Shown: piece after piece, positions 42,695-54,230 of the stretch
Numbering within the stretch: the stretch's first letter is position 1
How the letters are laid out: each line of letters begins with the position of its first letter
From: Planctomycetota bacterium
GTDB taxonomy: Bacteria > Planctomycetota > Brocadiia > Brocadiales > Brocadiaceae
NCBI GenBank assembly: GCA_016188675.1
Contig: JACPHJ010000102.1
Location: 1 to 60,225, forward strand
Length of the DNA: 60,225 nt
Reading direction: 5' to 3'
The notes under the pieces: model-generated
What the model saw: the letters and a program-made list of their open reading frames with translations, nothing else
What the model was told of the DNA's origin: nothing
The model's database searches: none
Position numbers and translations under genes: made by a program

Positions 42695-43033
42695 ATGAAA
42701 CAGATCGAGGCGATAATTAGACCTGAAAGGTTTAATATGGTCAAGGATGCCTTGTCGGAATTGGGTTACCGAGGAATGACCGTTACAGAAGTAAAGGGTC
42801 ACGGCAATCAAAAAGGTATCAGCGAGATGTGGCGTGGAAGAAGATTTCGGATTGATCTATTGTCGAAAATGAAAATCGAGATTACCGCCAGGGATGCCGA
42901 TGTAGAGAAGATTGTCAATACCATCATAGATGAATCTAAAACGGGCAGTATCGGCGATGGGAAGATATTCGTGTTCGATGTGGAGAATGTGTATCGCATT
43001 CGTACGAGTGAGTCGGGAGAAGCCGCAATCTGA
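42695..43033 (+). CDS. P-II family signal protein with altered T-loop
   Basis: 112 residues, aligning without gaps to E. coli GlnB. Conserved: TEVKGHGNQKG (Q39), R47, GKIFV, YRIRTSE. Changed: the T-loop reads MWRGRRFRIDLL, so Tyr46 is Trp, residues 49-50 are Arg-Arg, and residue 51, the uridylylated Tyr of enteric GlnB, is Phe. It cannot be uridylylated at that place. P-II proteins bind ATP/ADP and 2-oxoglutarate and gate membrane channels, classically AmtB. The FNT gene starts 7 bases downstream, implying that this protein controls that channel. Confidence 0.9.
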   Translation: MKQIEAIIRPERFNMVKDALSELGYRGMTVTEVKGHGNQKGISEMWRGRRFRIDLLSKMKIEITARDADVEKIVNTIIDESKTGSIGDGKIFVFDVENVYRIRTSESGEAAI

Positions 43034-43040
43034 CTAAAAG

Positions 43041-43961
43041 ATGACAGAAAATAACATCACAAAATCTAGCCCGATTACAAACATAGACACGGCATATTCG
43101 CCGCCTCAAACTGCAGTTGTCGTTGAAAACAAGGCCGTCATAAGAGCAAGATTACGCGTTACGCAAACCTTTGCATTAAGCATCATGGCCGGTATATTTA
43201 TCGCTTTGGGCGCACAATTTGCCACTTTCGTGACAAGCGACTCTACCCTGCATTTTGGCTTAACTTCTCTTATTGCCGGTGTCGTATTTTCTCTCGGACT
43301 CATACTGGTTGAAACCGCCGGCGCCGAACTCTTCACAGGCAACAACCTCAATATTTTAGGCTGTCTCAGCAAACATATTACAACACGGGAATTGCTCAGG
43401 ATATGGGTTTTTGTATATATTGGCAATTTTATAGGCAGCCTCCTGATGGTCTGTTTGATGTACAAAACACGTCAATATGAATTTTTTCACAATATGGTAG
43501 GCGCAAAGGCGTTGCTTGTCGCCCATAAAAAAGTAAATCTGTCCTTTACGGAAGCCCTGGCAAGGGGTGTGCTTTGCAATGCACTGGTATGTCTAAATGC
43601 CTGGTTGTGCTATAGTGGAAGAAATCTGGCGGATAAAGTCGTTTCCGTCATATTTCCTATAGGCGGCTTTGTTGCCAGCGGGTTTGAACACTGCGTTGCG
43701 AATATGTATTTTATTCCCATGGGTATGGTTTTGAGGAAAAACCCAGATATCGTTGCCGCTGCGGAAAAAATGGCAGGAAAAACATTAGGCCTTTCACAGC
43801 TTACGTGGAAGGGCTTTTTTATAAACAATCTCATTCCTGTAACCCTGGGTAATTTTATAGGCGGTGTTATTTTGATTGGCGTAGTTTTCTGGTTTATTTA
43901 CCTGCGTCCGGACATCAGTTTCTTGTCCCTTACTATAAAATCTGATAATAAATCTGCTTGA
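43041..43961 (+). CDS. Formate/nitrite transporter (FNT) family channel, paralogue 3, linked to P-II
   Basis: 306 residues; FNT motifs AGAELFTGN and GFEHCVANMYFIPMG are intact. It differs from paralogues 1 and 2 right after FTGN (Asn instead of Cys) and has ETAGAELF. It sits in a fluoride-riboswitch operon directly behind a P-II gene. FNT channels pass weak monovalent acids, and HF (pKa about 3.2) resembles formic and nitrous acid, so fluoride export is a reasonable hypothesis. The promoter of the third riboswitch overlaps its stop codon. Confidence 0.92.
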   Translation: MTENNITKSSPITNIDTAYSPPQTAVVVENKAVIRARLRVTQTFALSIMAGIFIALGAQFATFVTSDSTLHFGLTSLIAGVVFSLGLILVETAGAELFTGNNLNILGCLSKHITTRELLRIWVFVYIGNFIGSLLMVCLMYKTRQYEFFHNMVGAKALLVAHKKVNLSFTEALARGVLCNALVCLNAWLCYSGRNLADKVVSVIFPIGGFVASGFEHCVANMYFIPMGMVLRKNPDIVAAAEKMAGKTLGLSQLTWKGFFINNLIPVTLGNFIGGVILIGVVFWFIYLRPDISFLSLTIKSDNKSA

Positions 43962-43986
43962 CAAAAAATTGGATACTAAATATACT
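43958..43986 (+). promoter_or_regulatory. Sigma70-type promoter before riboswitch copy 3 (P3)
   Basis: TTGACA at 43958-43963, 17-base spacer, TATACT at 43981-43986. The -35 box overlaps the TGA stop of the FNT gene. The sequence around it is a duplicate of P1. Confidence 0.88.
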
Positions 43987-44007
43987 TTTGCTTAAATATA
44001 TAATCCA

Positions 44008-44087
44008 GGCGATGGAGTTCGCTTAACCGCTATAACATAGCTGATAACTCCTATTGAAGCCATACAACTTCGATAGGAGTTTTTTTA
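44008..44087 (+). promoter_or_regulatory. Fluoride riboswitch (crcB RNA motif), copy 3, with terminator
   Basis: GGCGATGGAGTTCGCT at 44008-44022 region, CTAT-AAC-ATAG at 44030-44040, then CTGATAACTCC. The terminator stem is AACTCCTATTGAAG (44046-44059) with CTTCGATAGGAGTT (44068-44081), followed by T residues. It controls the dynamin-like GTPase gene separately from the P1 operon. Confidence 0.92.
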
Positions 44088-44093
44088 TTGATG

Positions 44094-44134
44094 AAACCCC
44101 TGTCGAGGCCAACAGCTTTGACAAGGGGTTTTTT
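44094..44134 (+). terminator. Second hairpin after riboswitch copy 3
   Basis: Arms AAACCCCTGTC (44094-44104) and GACAAGGGGTTT (44120-44131), with one bulge, followed by T residues. It is homologous to 39133-39172. Confidence 0.7.
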
Positions 44135-44184
44135 GTTTTGCATTATTTTAGGGTTCAGAAATCTCAAACTGTTTATTAACAAAC

Positions 44185-44317
44185 ACACCCCTACCCCTCT
44201 CAAGAGGGGAATTAAAATCCCCTCCTGGGAGGGGGCTAAAGGGGTGGGTAAAAAAACTCGTTCCCGTGCAAACGGGGAGGCGTTGGGTTTTGTCTTTTTA
44301 AACCCAACTTGATTTAA
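44185..44317. repeat. Double-hairpin repeat plus TTGGGTTTT module before the dynamin gene
   Basis: ACACCCCTA, CCCCTCTCAAGAGGGG, CCCCTCCTGGGAGGGGG and AAAGGGGTGGGT, then GTTCCCGTGCAAACGGGGA and a hairpin with arms TTGGGTTT / AAACCCAA. The same two modules precede the cytochrome gene at 110-225. This insertion replaces the leader found after riboswitch copies 1 and 2. Confidence 0.75.
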
Positions 44318-44335
44318 TGGAGGTAACGCCATTTT

Positions 44336-46141
44336 ATGTTGGAAGAATTTATAAAACACAAGACCGAAATACTAACCGTCATTGAAAATATTGAATTGCT
44401 GTCAAAGGAAGATACGGAAGCGACAGACAATCGCTTGCTAACAGTCAGGGAACACCTGTTATCCAACAGTTTCAATCTGGTGATTCTTGGTCAATTTAAA
44501 AGGGGCAAGACGACCCTTATAAACAGCTTGATTGGTAAAGAAATACTACCCTCTTCCGTGGTGCCGTTGACATCCGTAGTAACCATTTTAAAACATAGTG
44601 ATGAAATTACCTGTAATATTTTTATGCAGGACGGCAGTGAAAAAAATGTTCGCTTGGAAGAACTTGCCGATTATATTACAGAAAGAGGGAATCCCAAAAA
44701 TATCCGGAGCGTGCGATGCGCACGCATCGAATACCCATCTCCATTCCTTGAAAAAGGGATGTTGCTGGTGGATACACCGGGAGTGGGATCCACCTTTCTG
44801 CACAACACAGAGACAACCTATGAATTCCTGGACCATCTGGACGCAGCGCTCTTCCTCATGAGCGCCGATGTTCCCATCTCACAAGTAGAAAAAGAACTCC
44901 TTGATACGATAAAAGGCTCTACGCAGAAGATATTCTTTGTGTTGAATAAAATTGACAATCTGACCCCCAGGGAGATTGAGGAAATTTCTGCCTTTAACAA
45001 GCTTGTTTTAGAAGAGATGGGTTTTACCGTACAGGAAATATGGCCTATCTCCGCGCGAGAAGCGCTAAAGGCAAAAGTAATCAACAACGAAGTTCAACTC
45101 TCCCAGAGCGGCCTATTGAACTTGGAAGATGCACTCAATCGGTTTCTTTCTTTGGAAAAAGGGAGAATTGTCCTCAACGCTGCAACATCTAAGGTAAATC
45201 GCATTATCACACAGACGTTATCCCAAATAGCCATTGAGAAAAATACATTATTGGTCTCCGGGGAAGAATTGGAAAACAAGATCAATACCTTTCATAAGCT
45301 TGTCGCAAATCTGAAACAGGATAGAGAGGATATCGCTTATCTGCTCAAGGGTGAATCGGACAAGCTGTGCTTAAAGGTAGAGGAGATGCTGAAGACCCTT
45401 GAGGAAAAAGAAATTCCCAGGATAAAACGGTGTCTCCAGGATTTTTCTGATAAAAACGCAGATACAAATCCGACAAACTTGAGGGACGGGATGCAGCAGG
45501 TTATTAAGGAGGAAATCATCCAGGGTTTCGATGTCTTCAGAAAGGATACCGAAAAAATTATTTCAAATAATATTCAAGAGACTTTCCGCCGTTTTACAAA
45601 GCGTTCGAACGATATTGTCCGCGAGTTTAAAACCGCCGCAGAAATACTTTTCGAGGTGGCGATGGACCCATTTGAATTTTCTGTGGAACTGACCAAAGAC
45701 AACAGCTTTTATTATATAGTCCAGGAATATACCGCGCCCACCGATGAAGAGGTTAAATCCATTCTTCGGACATTCCTGCCGAAATCGATGAGCAGAAAGA
45801 TGGTTCTAAATGAAATGCTGGAAAGGGTGTCTTCTGACGTGAGCCGGAATTGCGGAAGGGTTCGTTATGACCTCACATCAAGGATTCGCAAGACTATTGA
45901 CTATTATGCTAAACAACTGCAAACCCTTGGGAGTGACCTTATTTCACAGATAGAACAAGCCATACAAAAAGGCCAGGAAAGACGAAAGTCCGGCGGCGAG
46001 TCTATACGGATTGAGCTGGATTTGCTTGCGCACAAGGCGAAAACCTTAGAAGAACACAAGGAAAAGCTGGTAACTGTCTGGAACGCCGTTAATTCAGTAG
46101 AGGTAAAATCCAGAAATATAAGAACGGTTGGGAATTTATAA
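44336..46141 (+). CDS. Bacterial dynamin-like GTPase
   Basis: 601 residues. GTPase motifs: G1 GQFKRGKTT (52-60), G3 DTPGVGS (146-152), G4 NKID (204-207); a conserved Thr in VPLTSVVTIL can serve as G2. Residues 290-601 are helical, forming the stalk and trunk expected of bacterial dynamin-like proteins that bind and remodel membranes. GGAGG precedes the ATG by 12 bases. It stands alone behind the third riboswitch, and its stalk is duplicated at 39634. Damage-related membrane sealing under fluoride stress is an inference. Confidence 0.9.
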   Translation: MLEEFIKHKTEILTVIENIELLSKEDTEATDNRLLTVREHLLSNSFNLVILGQFKRGKTTLINSLIGKEILPSSVVPLTSVVTILKHSDEITCNIFMQDGSEKNVRLEELADYITERGNPKNIRSVRCARIEYPSPFLEKGMLLVDTPGVGSTFLHNTETTYEFLDHLDAALFLMSADVPISQVEKELLDTIKGSTQKIFFVLNKIDNLTPREIEEISAFNKLVLEEMGFTVQEIWPISAREALKAKVINNEVQLSQSGLLNLEDALNRFLSLEKGRIVLNAATSKVNRIITQTLSQIAIEKNTLLVSGEELENKINTFHKLVANLKQDREDIAYLLKGESDKLCLKVEEMLKTLEEKEIPRIKRCLQDFSDKNADTNPTNLRDGMQQVIKEEIIQGFDVFRKDTEKIISNNIQETFRRFTKRSNDIVREFKTAAEILFEVAMDPFEFSVELTKDNSFYYIVQEYTAPTDEEVKSILRTFLPKSMSRKMVLNEMLERVSSDVSRNCGRVRYDLTSRIRKTIDYYAKQLQTLGSDLISQIEQAIQKGQERRKSGGESIRIELDLLAHKAKTLEEHKEKLVTVWNAVNSVEVKSRNIRTVGNL

Positions 46142-46147
46142 TGTATT

Positions 46148-47596
46148 TCATTGTTTCAGCGCCCTTTTCAACACCTTGCCCGTAGGACCGTGCGGCAGTT
46201 CCTTGAGAAATTCATAATATTTGGGGACTTTGTAGTGCGGTAAACGCTGCATACAGTAATTCCTGATTTCTTCTTCGGTGCACGTCGCGGTTTCGCGCAA
46301 TGCTATGAATGCCTTCGGCGCCTCGCCGCGAAGCTTCTCCGGCACGCCAATAACGGCAACCTCAAAGACCTTCTCGTGCCCGCTGATTACCTGTTCAATT
46401 TCATTTGGTGATACATTTTCACCGCTTATGATGATTAATTCCTTCTTTCTCCCTGTAATCCACAAAAATCCTTCGTCATCCTGTTTGCCGTAATCGCCTG
46501 TCTTCAGCCAACCATCGGGGGTAATAGCCTCTGCCGTCTCTTTGGGCAATTTGTAATATCCCTTCATTATGTTGGGCCCCTTTACGCATATCTCGCCATC
46601 TTTGTTCAAAGGCATTTTCTGGCCGTCGTCGTTTAATATCTTCACCTCAAGATTACACAACGGCGGACCAATACTGCCGGGCTTGCATTTTTCGGGAAGA
46701 TTCACTGATACAATCGCCGTGGACTCAGTCAGCCCGTAACCCTCCGTTATAGGAACAGGAAACGTCTTATTAAACGCTTCCAGAACGTCGCCTGGCAATG
46801 GTTCTCCTCCCGACGTGCAGAGCCGCAGTGTGCTCAGGTCGTGTTTGACTGACTCGGCAGTTCTCAGAAGCACCCGGTACATGGATGGAATGGCAAACAA
46901 TGATGTAATCTTATATTTCTCTATTAATTCCAATACCTTCGGGCCGGAAAACCGCGCAAGATAGACTATTGTAGCACCCGTATTGACCGGCAATATTAAC
47001 GTAGTAGTCAATGCATAGGTGTGAAAGAGCGGAAGCACTCCAAGCAACACATCCTTTTCCGTAAAATTGAAGGCGTGCACACACCCATCCAGGTTGCTCA
47101 GGAAATTTCTATGGGACAGCATCACCCCTTTGGGGTTGGCATTGGTGCCCGATGTATACAATATCGCCGCCAATTCCTCCTCATGCCCCGGCTTAATTTT
47201 ATTTTCTTCGACTACAGAGCAAGGAGTTTTTTCTTCCACAGTCAGGATATGCCTGATTTGTGTCCCGAGTTGCGGCTTGAACAGATTATTTGTGAAGACG
47301 GTTTCTATGCCCGCATTCTGAATTACATATAACAACTGGACTGGCGAGAGCAGATAGTTCAGCGGAACAGGTATTTTCCCGGCCATCAGTATCCCGTAGA
47401 ATGTTGTTACAAATTCTTTGCAATTGGGAAGGAGTATTCCAATATGGTTTCCTGTATTTTCCGATAATAGCCGGGCTGCTTTACTCACAGTTTCCAGCCG
47501 AAGATCGTTATAGGTAACTGCGCCATTCTGATCAATTACGGCTGTTTTATGGGTGTGTTTTTTGCAGGTATTTAAGAAAGCTTCTACCAGTGTCAT
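46148..47596 (-). CDS. Acyl-CoA synthetase / AMP-dependent ligase
   Basis: 482 residues with adenylate-forming motifs: LYTSGTNANPKGVMLSHRN, YGLTESTAIVSVN, WLKTGDYGKQDDEGFLWITGRKKELIIISGENVSPNEIE and the catalytic lysine in GPTGKVLKR. It is compact compared with typical long-chain ligases. It activates a carboxylic acid, probably a fatty acid. The gene converges on the dynamin-like gene with 6 bases between them. Confidence 0.88.
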   Translation of the reverse strand: MTLVEAFLNTCKKHTHKTAVIDQNGAVTYNDLRLETVSKAARLLSENTGNHIGILLPNCKEFVTTFYGILMAGKIPVPLNYLLSPVQLLYVIQNAGIETVFTNNLFKPQLGTQIRHILTVEEKTPCSVVEENKIKPGHEEELAAILYTSGTNANPKGVMLSHRNFLSNLDGCVHAFNFTEKDVLLGVLPLFHTYALTTTLILPVNTGATIVYLARFSGPKVLELIEKYKITSLFAIPSMYRVLLRTAESVKHDLSTLRLCTSGGEPLPGDVLEAFNKTFPVPITEGYGLTESTAIVSVNLPEKCKPGSIGPPLCNLEVKILNDDGQKMPLNKDGEICVKGPNIMKGYYKLPKETAEAITPDGWLKTGDYGKQDDEGFLWITGRKKELIIISGENVSPNEIEQVISGHEKVFEVAVIGVPEKLRGEAPKAFIALRETATCTEEEIRNYCMQRLPHYKVPKYYEFLKELPHGPTGKVLKRALKQ

Positions 47597-47627
47597 GGGT
47601 TTAAATTAGGTTCGGCTGCCTTTCAAT

Positions 47628-47654
47628 GTAGAGCGAAGAGTTTCTTCGCTCTAC
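47628..47654. repeat. GTAGAGCGAAGA hairpin repeat
   Basis: Arms GTAGAGCGAAGA and TCTTCGCTCTAC with a 3-base spacer. The same hairpin recurs at 53950-53974. It lies between the ligase and DksA-like genes. Confidence 0.75.
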
Positions 47655-47661
47655 AAAAAGA

Positions 47662-48147
47662 CTAATTTTTACGGTCATCCAATTCAAATTCGGCCATTTT
47701 CCTTCCCATGTACTTTTTATCCAGTTCTTCCATTTCTCCATTTTCCGAGTTGCCAATAGTGCTTTCCCACTCATATTTTGCCTGAGCAGACTTATCATTG
47801 CACTCCTTTTCCTCCTCTTCCTTGCAGCTTACACAGAGCGTAGTAAATGGAATGGCTTTTAATCGCGCCTTTTTGATTGCCCGGCCGCATTGCTCACAAT
47901 TTCCATAGTGACCGGCGCGTATCCTGGCAAGCGCATCTTCTATTTGTTTCAACTCCCTGGCATCTTCTTCGGCGACCAGCATTTCCAAGTCCCCGTTCGA
48001 AACACTAGATGCAATTTCGGCGATGTCTGTCAATTTCCCGCTATTAGCATCCTTATATTTTTTAACCCGTTCCTCAACTTCCCGTAATAATATATTTTTT
48101 CTAACCAAAAGGAGACTTTCCATTTGTTTTAATTCTTTTTTCTGCAT
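47662..48147 (-). CDS. TraR/DksA family zinc-finger protein
   Basis: 161 residues. Coiled-coil N-terminus (SLLLVRKNILLREVEERVKKY), then ELKQIEDALARIRAGHYGNCEQCG and the C4 zinc finger C-x2-C-x17-C-x2-C ending in CVSC. DksA-type proteins bind RNA polymerase and tune ppGpp responses. The extended C-terminal tail of about 40 residues is unusual. The start ATG has GGTGAT seven bases upstream. Confidence 0.88.
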   Translation of the reverse strand: MQKKELKQMESLLLVRKNILLREVEERVKKYKDANSGKLTDIAEIASSVSNGDLEMLVAEEDARELKQIEDALARIRAGHYGNCEQCGRAIKKARLKAIPFTTLCVSCKEEEEKECNDKSAQAKYEWESTIGNSENGEMEELDKKYMGRKMAEFELDDRKN

Positions 48148-48175
48148 GAGATCACCATAATCCTTATTACAAAAA

Positions 48176-50963
<2,788 letters not shown>

Positions 50964-50967
<4 letters not shown>

Positions 50968-52076
50968 TTTAACTCAATAGGCATTATGACACTTAATTGT
51001 TCGTGACCCGTTCTAAATAATGCAGCGCTGCTATTGTCTTTAAGTTCTATGACAATGGTATCGCTATCAGAGACCTTCAGGGCGTCCAATACATACTCAG
51101 GGTTGAAGCATATTTCAAACTCCGGCCCTTGATAACTAGCGTCAATTTCCAGTTCAGCTTCTCCCACTTCAGCCGCCTTTGACAGCAACATTAACCTCCC
51201 ATCCTTAAAAACGAATCTCACAACGTGATACCCCTCGCTCGTCATAAATGAGGCCATCCTCACTACCGTCAGCAATTCATCTCTCTTTACTTCTATTTTC
51301 TTATCGTTATCCTTTGGTATAACGTCCTCATACTTTGGGTATTGCCCGTCTATCAACTGCGACACGACTTCACCCCTTTCACCTAAAAAGAGTATCTGAG
51401 ACTCTCCAATTCCAACCTTAAAAGTTCCCTTACTCTCCGATGAAAAACGTTGTAAGAACGTTAAACACTTTACCGTAGCTATTCCACTCATTGTTATCCC
51501 ATCAGGATTCTCCACCTTCCGCTTTACCATGGACAACCTATTCCCATCCGCTGCCGCCATAATAATTTCATCTTTTTCTACTTTTACAAATATACCACAC
51601 AGCGTGCTTCTTGCCCTTACCGTTGATGCCGCATGAGCAACCTTTCCTATCATATCGCCAATAATCCCACCGTCTATTTCAATAAAACTCTTAACATCCG
51701 TGATAGTTATCGTGGGAAACTGACTGGCATCTTCTCCAATAACCTTGAAGTAACCCTTTCCAGACTTTAAAACACAACTACTGCCGTCAAAAGACACCAG
51801 TACCTCCTCATTACCAGCCCATTCTCTAAATATATTGTTAACACGAACTGCCGGCAGAACAATACTTCCAACCCCAACACCTTCCTTCACCGGAAGCGCA
51901 TATTTAACCAAGACCTCCAAATCCGTTGCCATTATGGTACAGACAGGTTTAAAACCTGTCTCTACAACCTCAAATTTTATTCCCTGCAACACGTGTTTAA
52001 TAGTAGAAGATGGAACAATGCTCGCAACTAAATTAAAGCCCTTATACAACTCATTTCCATTAAAATTCAAATTCAT
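50964..52076 (-). CDS. dnaN: DNA polymerase III beta subunit (sliding clamp)
   Basis: 370 residues, full length. Clamp motifs: LNGFNLVASIVPSSTIKHVLQGIKFEV-like start, ADGNRLSMVKRKV in the middle and the C-terminal HEQLSVIMPIELK (the last residues of clamps are normally M-P-x-x-x). It encircles DNA for the replicative polymerase. Its stop overlaps the DUF721 start by 4 bases, showing a coupled operon. Confidence 0.95.
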
Positions 52077-52305
52077 ACATTATTCCTATTATTTATATTA
52101 TATAAATTAAATGTAATATCATAGAATTATTATACATTGTTCATAATCAATTGGTATCAATATAACACTCCTTTATGTAAGGACATAAGGCTACTTATTA
52201 TTATGTAATGAAAATGTAGATAGATTGTTGAAATGGTACAGCGACTTTTTATTATGTGAAAAATCTGATATTGGAAGTAAAAGCAATTTACATGTTATGA
52301 ACATG
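52077..52305. other. AT-rich dnaA-dnaN intergenic region (possible oriC part)
   Basis: 229 bases, very AT-rich. TTATGAACA, one base from the DnaA box, occurs at 52295-52303 and in reverse near 52138-52147. A palindrome CATGTT-ATG-AACATG lies at 52291-52305. No cluster of perfect TTATCCACA boxes was found. Confidence 0.4.
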
Positions 52306-53718
52306 TTATCTCTGTAGTTCACTTTCTATTTTTTGTAAAACAAAAAGGAGGTTTTTATCTTTCTTTAGCAATTTCGTTATTTTTTCATCCGCATGGATTA
52401 CTGTGGAGTGGTCTCTTCCCCCGATAAATCCCCCTATTTCTGTAAGCGACATATTTGTTAGTTTTCTGGAAAGGTACATTGCTATTTGCCTCGGCAAACT
52501 TAGGCTTCGGGTCCTGCTTTTTGATTGGAGTTGAGATAAACTTACATTAAATCTGTCCGAAACGGCATAAAGAATCGCTTCAATACTAACTGGGTTTTTA
52601 TTTCCGGTTACCTCCCGAATAACGTTTTTTATAAGATCGGACGTAACGGCATTTCTCGTAATCTTTAGTTCTTTGCCCAGCCGCACAATTGCGCCTTCAA
52701 GCTCGCGTATACTGCCGGGGACATGTTCTGCAAGATGATAAGCGAAGTCGTGTGTAAGGTTTATGTTCATTAGTGATGCCTTTTTCTCGATAATGGCAAC
52801 GCGCGTTTCTATAGAGGGACTGTCAACACTGCATAACAAGCCCCATTTAAAACGTGAGACAAGCCTGTCTTCGAGTGAACTTAAGGATTCAGGGGGGCAG
52901 TCACTGGTAATAACGATTTGTTTCTTGGCATTATAAAGCGCATTGAATGTGTGGAAAAATTCCTCCCTGCAGCCCTGCAGGTTTTCGAAAAATTGTATAT
53001 CGTCGAGCAGAAGTACATCCAGACTTCTGTAAAGATTCCTGAATTCATCCCAATTGTTTGATCGTATTGTAGAAATAAAATGATTTACGAATTGCTCACA
53101 GGACAGGTAGAGTGTCTTTATCGCATGGCGTGAGAGGAGTACATTATTTATGGCATGTAATAGATGTGTTTTCCCAAGACCTGAAGCGCCGTGTATAAAA
53201 AGAGGGTTATATGCGAGACCCGGGGACTCGGAAACGGCAACCGCCGCCGCATGCGCTAACCTATTGCACGGACCTACAATGAAATTTTCAAAGCGGTAGT
53301 ATCCATTCAGAGAAGTAGTGCCTCCATCGCATGCAGGTAATTCACCAGGGAGCGCAGTAACACGATTGAAATCAGGAGATAAGGCCGAGGATTGTTTAAG
53401 AGTTTCGCCCTCTGTAAGGAAAATCACCTCTCGCGAGGAATTCAATACCCTATAAACCGCACCGGAGAAAATGTCCTTATAATTGCCAGAAAGCCATTCC
53501 TTTATAAAATCATTAGGTGTAATAAATGTGATACTGCTCTCATTAATAGAGAAAATCCTGAGACAGGAAAACCACATATCGAACTGTTGGATGGAAATAG
53601 ACTTTTTTATTTCACTAAAAATTTTCCACAGTATGGAATCCGCAGTAGATTCGGAAGAGACTATCTTGTGTTGGGAAACCTTTAATGCTGCGCTGTGTTG
53701 TTCCAAACCGATAGGCAT
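52306..53718 (-). CDS. dnaA: Chromosomal replication initiator DnaA
   Basis: 470 residues. Domain I start WFSCLRIFSI, AAA+ domain with Walker A HGASGLGKTHLLHA, LLLDDIQFFENL (Walker B), and domain IV with SKSRTRSLSLPRQIAMYLSRKLTNMSLTEIGGFIGGRDHSTVIHADEKI, which binds DnaA boxes. It heads dnaA-dnaN-dciA-gyrB, all on the minus strand. The S-layer-like gene diverges from it. Confidence 0.97.
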   Translation of the reverse strand: MPIGLEQHSAALKVSQHKIVSSESTADSILWKIFSEIKKSISIQQFDMWFSCLRIFSINESSITFITPNDFIKEWLSGNYKDIFSGAVYRVLNSSREVIFLTEGETLKQSSALSPDFNRVTALPGELPACDGGTTSLNGYYRFENFIVGPCNRLAHAAAVAVSESPGLAYNPLFIHGASGLGKTHLLHAINNVLLSRHAIKTLYLSCEQFVNHFISTIRSNNWDEFRNLYRSLDVLLLDDIQFFENLQGCREEFFHTFNALYNAKKQIVITSDCPPESLSSLEDRLVSRFKWGLLCSVDSPSIETRVAIIEKKASLMNINLTHDFAYHLAEHVPGSIRELEGAIVRLGKELKITRNAVTSDLIKNVIREVTGNKNPVSIEAILYAVSDRFNVSLSQLQSKSRTRSLSLPRQIAMYLSRKLTNMSLTEIGGFIGGRDHSTVIHADEKITKLLKKDKNLLFVLQKIESELQR

Positions 53719-53949
53719 GATTAATATAATTTTAGAAAAACGCCAAAAGAGGAATTCCTGATTAAACGTTAAGGAATTTCAATGTTTCTTAATTAATCAA
53801 TTAATAAACCCACCCCATAAATCCCCTCCCAAGGGGGGAATCAAAAAATCCCCTCTTGGGAGGGGTCAGGGGTGGGTAAAAAATATAAATGGAAAATCCA
53901 CACATTTAGATTCTATCGAGGACGATTGAACCGGCTATTAGTTCTGTTG

Positions 53950-53974
53950 TAGAGCGAAGAGCCTCTTCGCTCTA
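53950..53974. repeat. GTAGAGCGAAGA hairpin repeat, second copy
   Basis: TAGAGCGAAGAG, one base, CTCTTCGCTCTA. It matches the copy at 47628-47654. Confidence 0.7.
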
Positions 53975-54201
53975 TATTTTGTATTAACCAAGTATTATGG
54001 TTGCGCAATAATAACAAGGCGGCTACAATAAGTCAAACAAAAACAAATCGACAGAAAAAAACCGTAAATTTTTGAAATAAACATAAAAATTTGACATAAA
54101 TCTTTAAAACCGTCCATCATTATTATGCAGTATATTAAATTTTTTAGAATTTTAACCCCCTGCAGATAATTACAAAAAGTGTAAAATTTTAAATTTTTTT
54201 G

Positions 54202-54230
54202 TTGACGAGAAAATAATAGCATGTTATATT
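54202..54230 (+). promoter_or_regulatory. Strong promoter of the S-layer-like gene
   Basis: TTGACG at 54202-54207, 17-base spacer, TATATT at 54225-54230, in a very A/T-rich stretch. The start of transcription would be about 54237, giving a 360-base untranslated leader. The leader contains a direct repeat, AACAACACTTGATT (54328-54341) and ATCAACACTTGGTT (54389-54402). Confidence 0.75.

Noticed and set aside
47601-47798. Minus-strand frame between the ligase and DksA-like genes
   Set aside because: It covers a hairpin repeat and the end of the DksA-like gene in another frame; no binding site.
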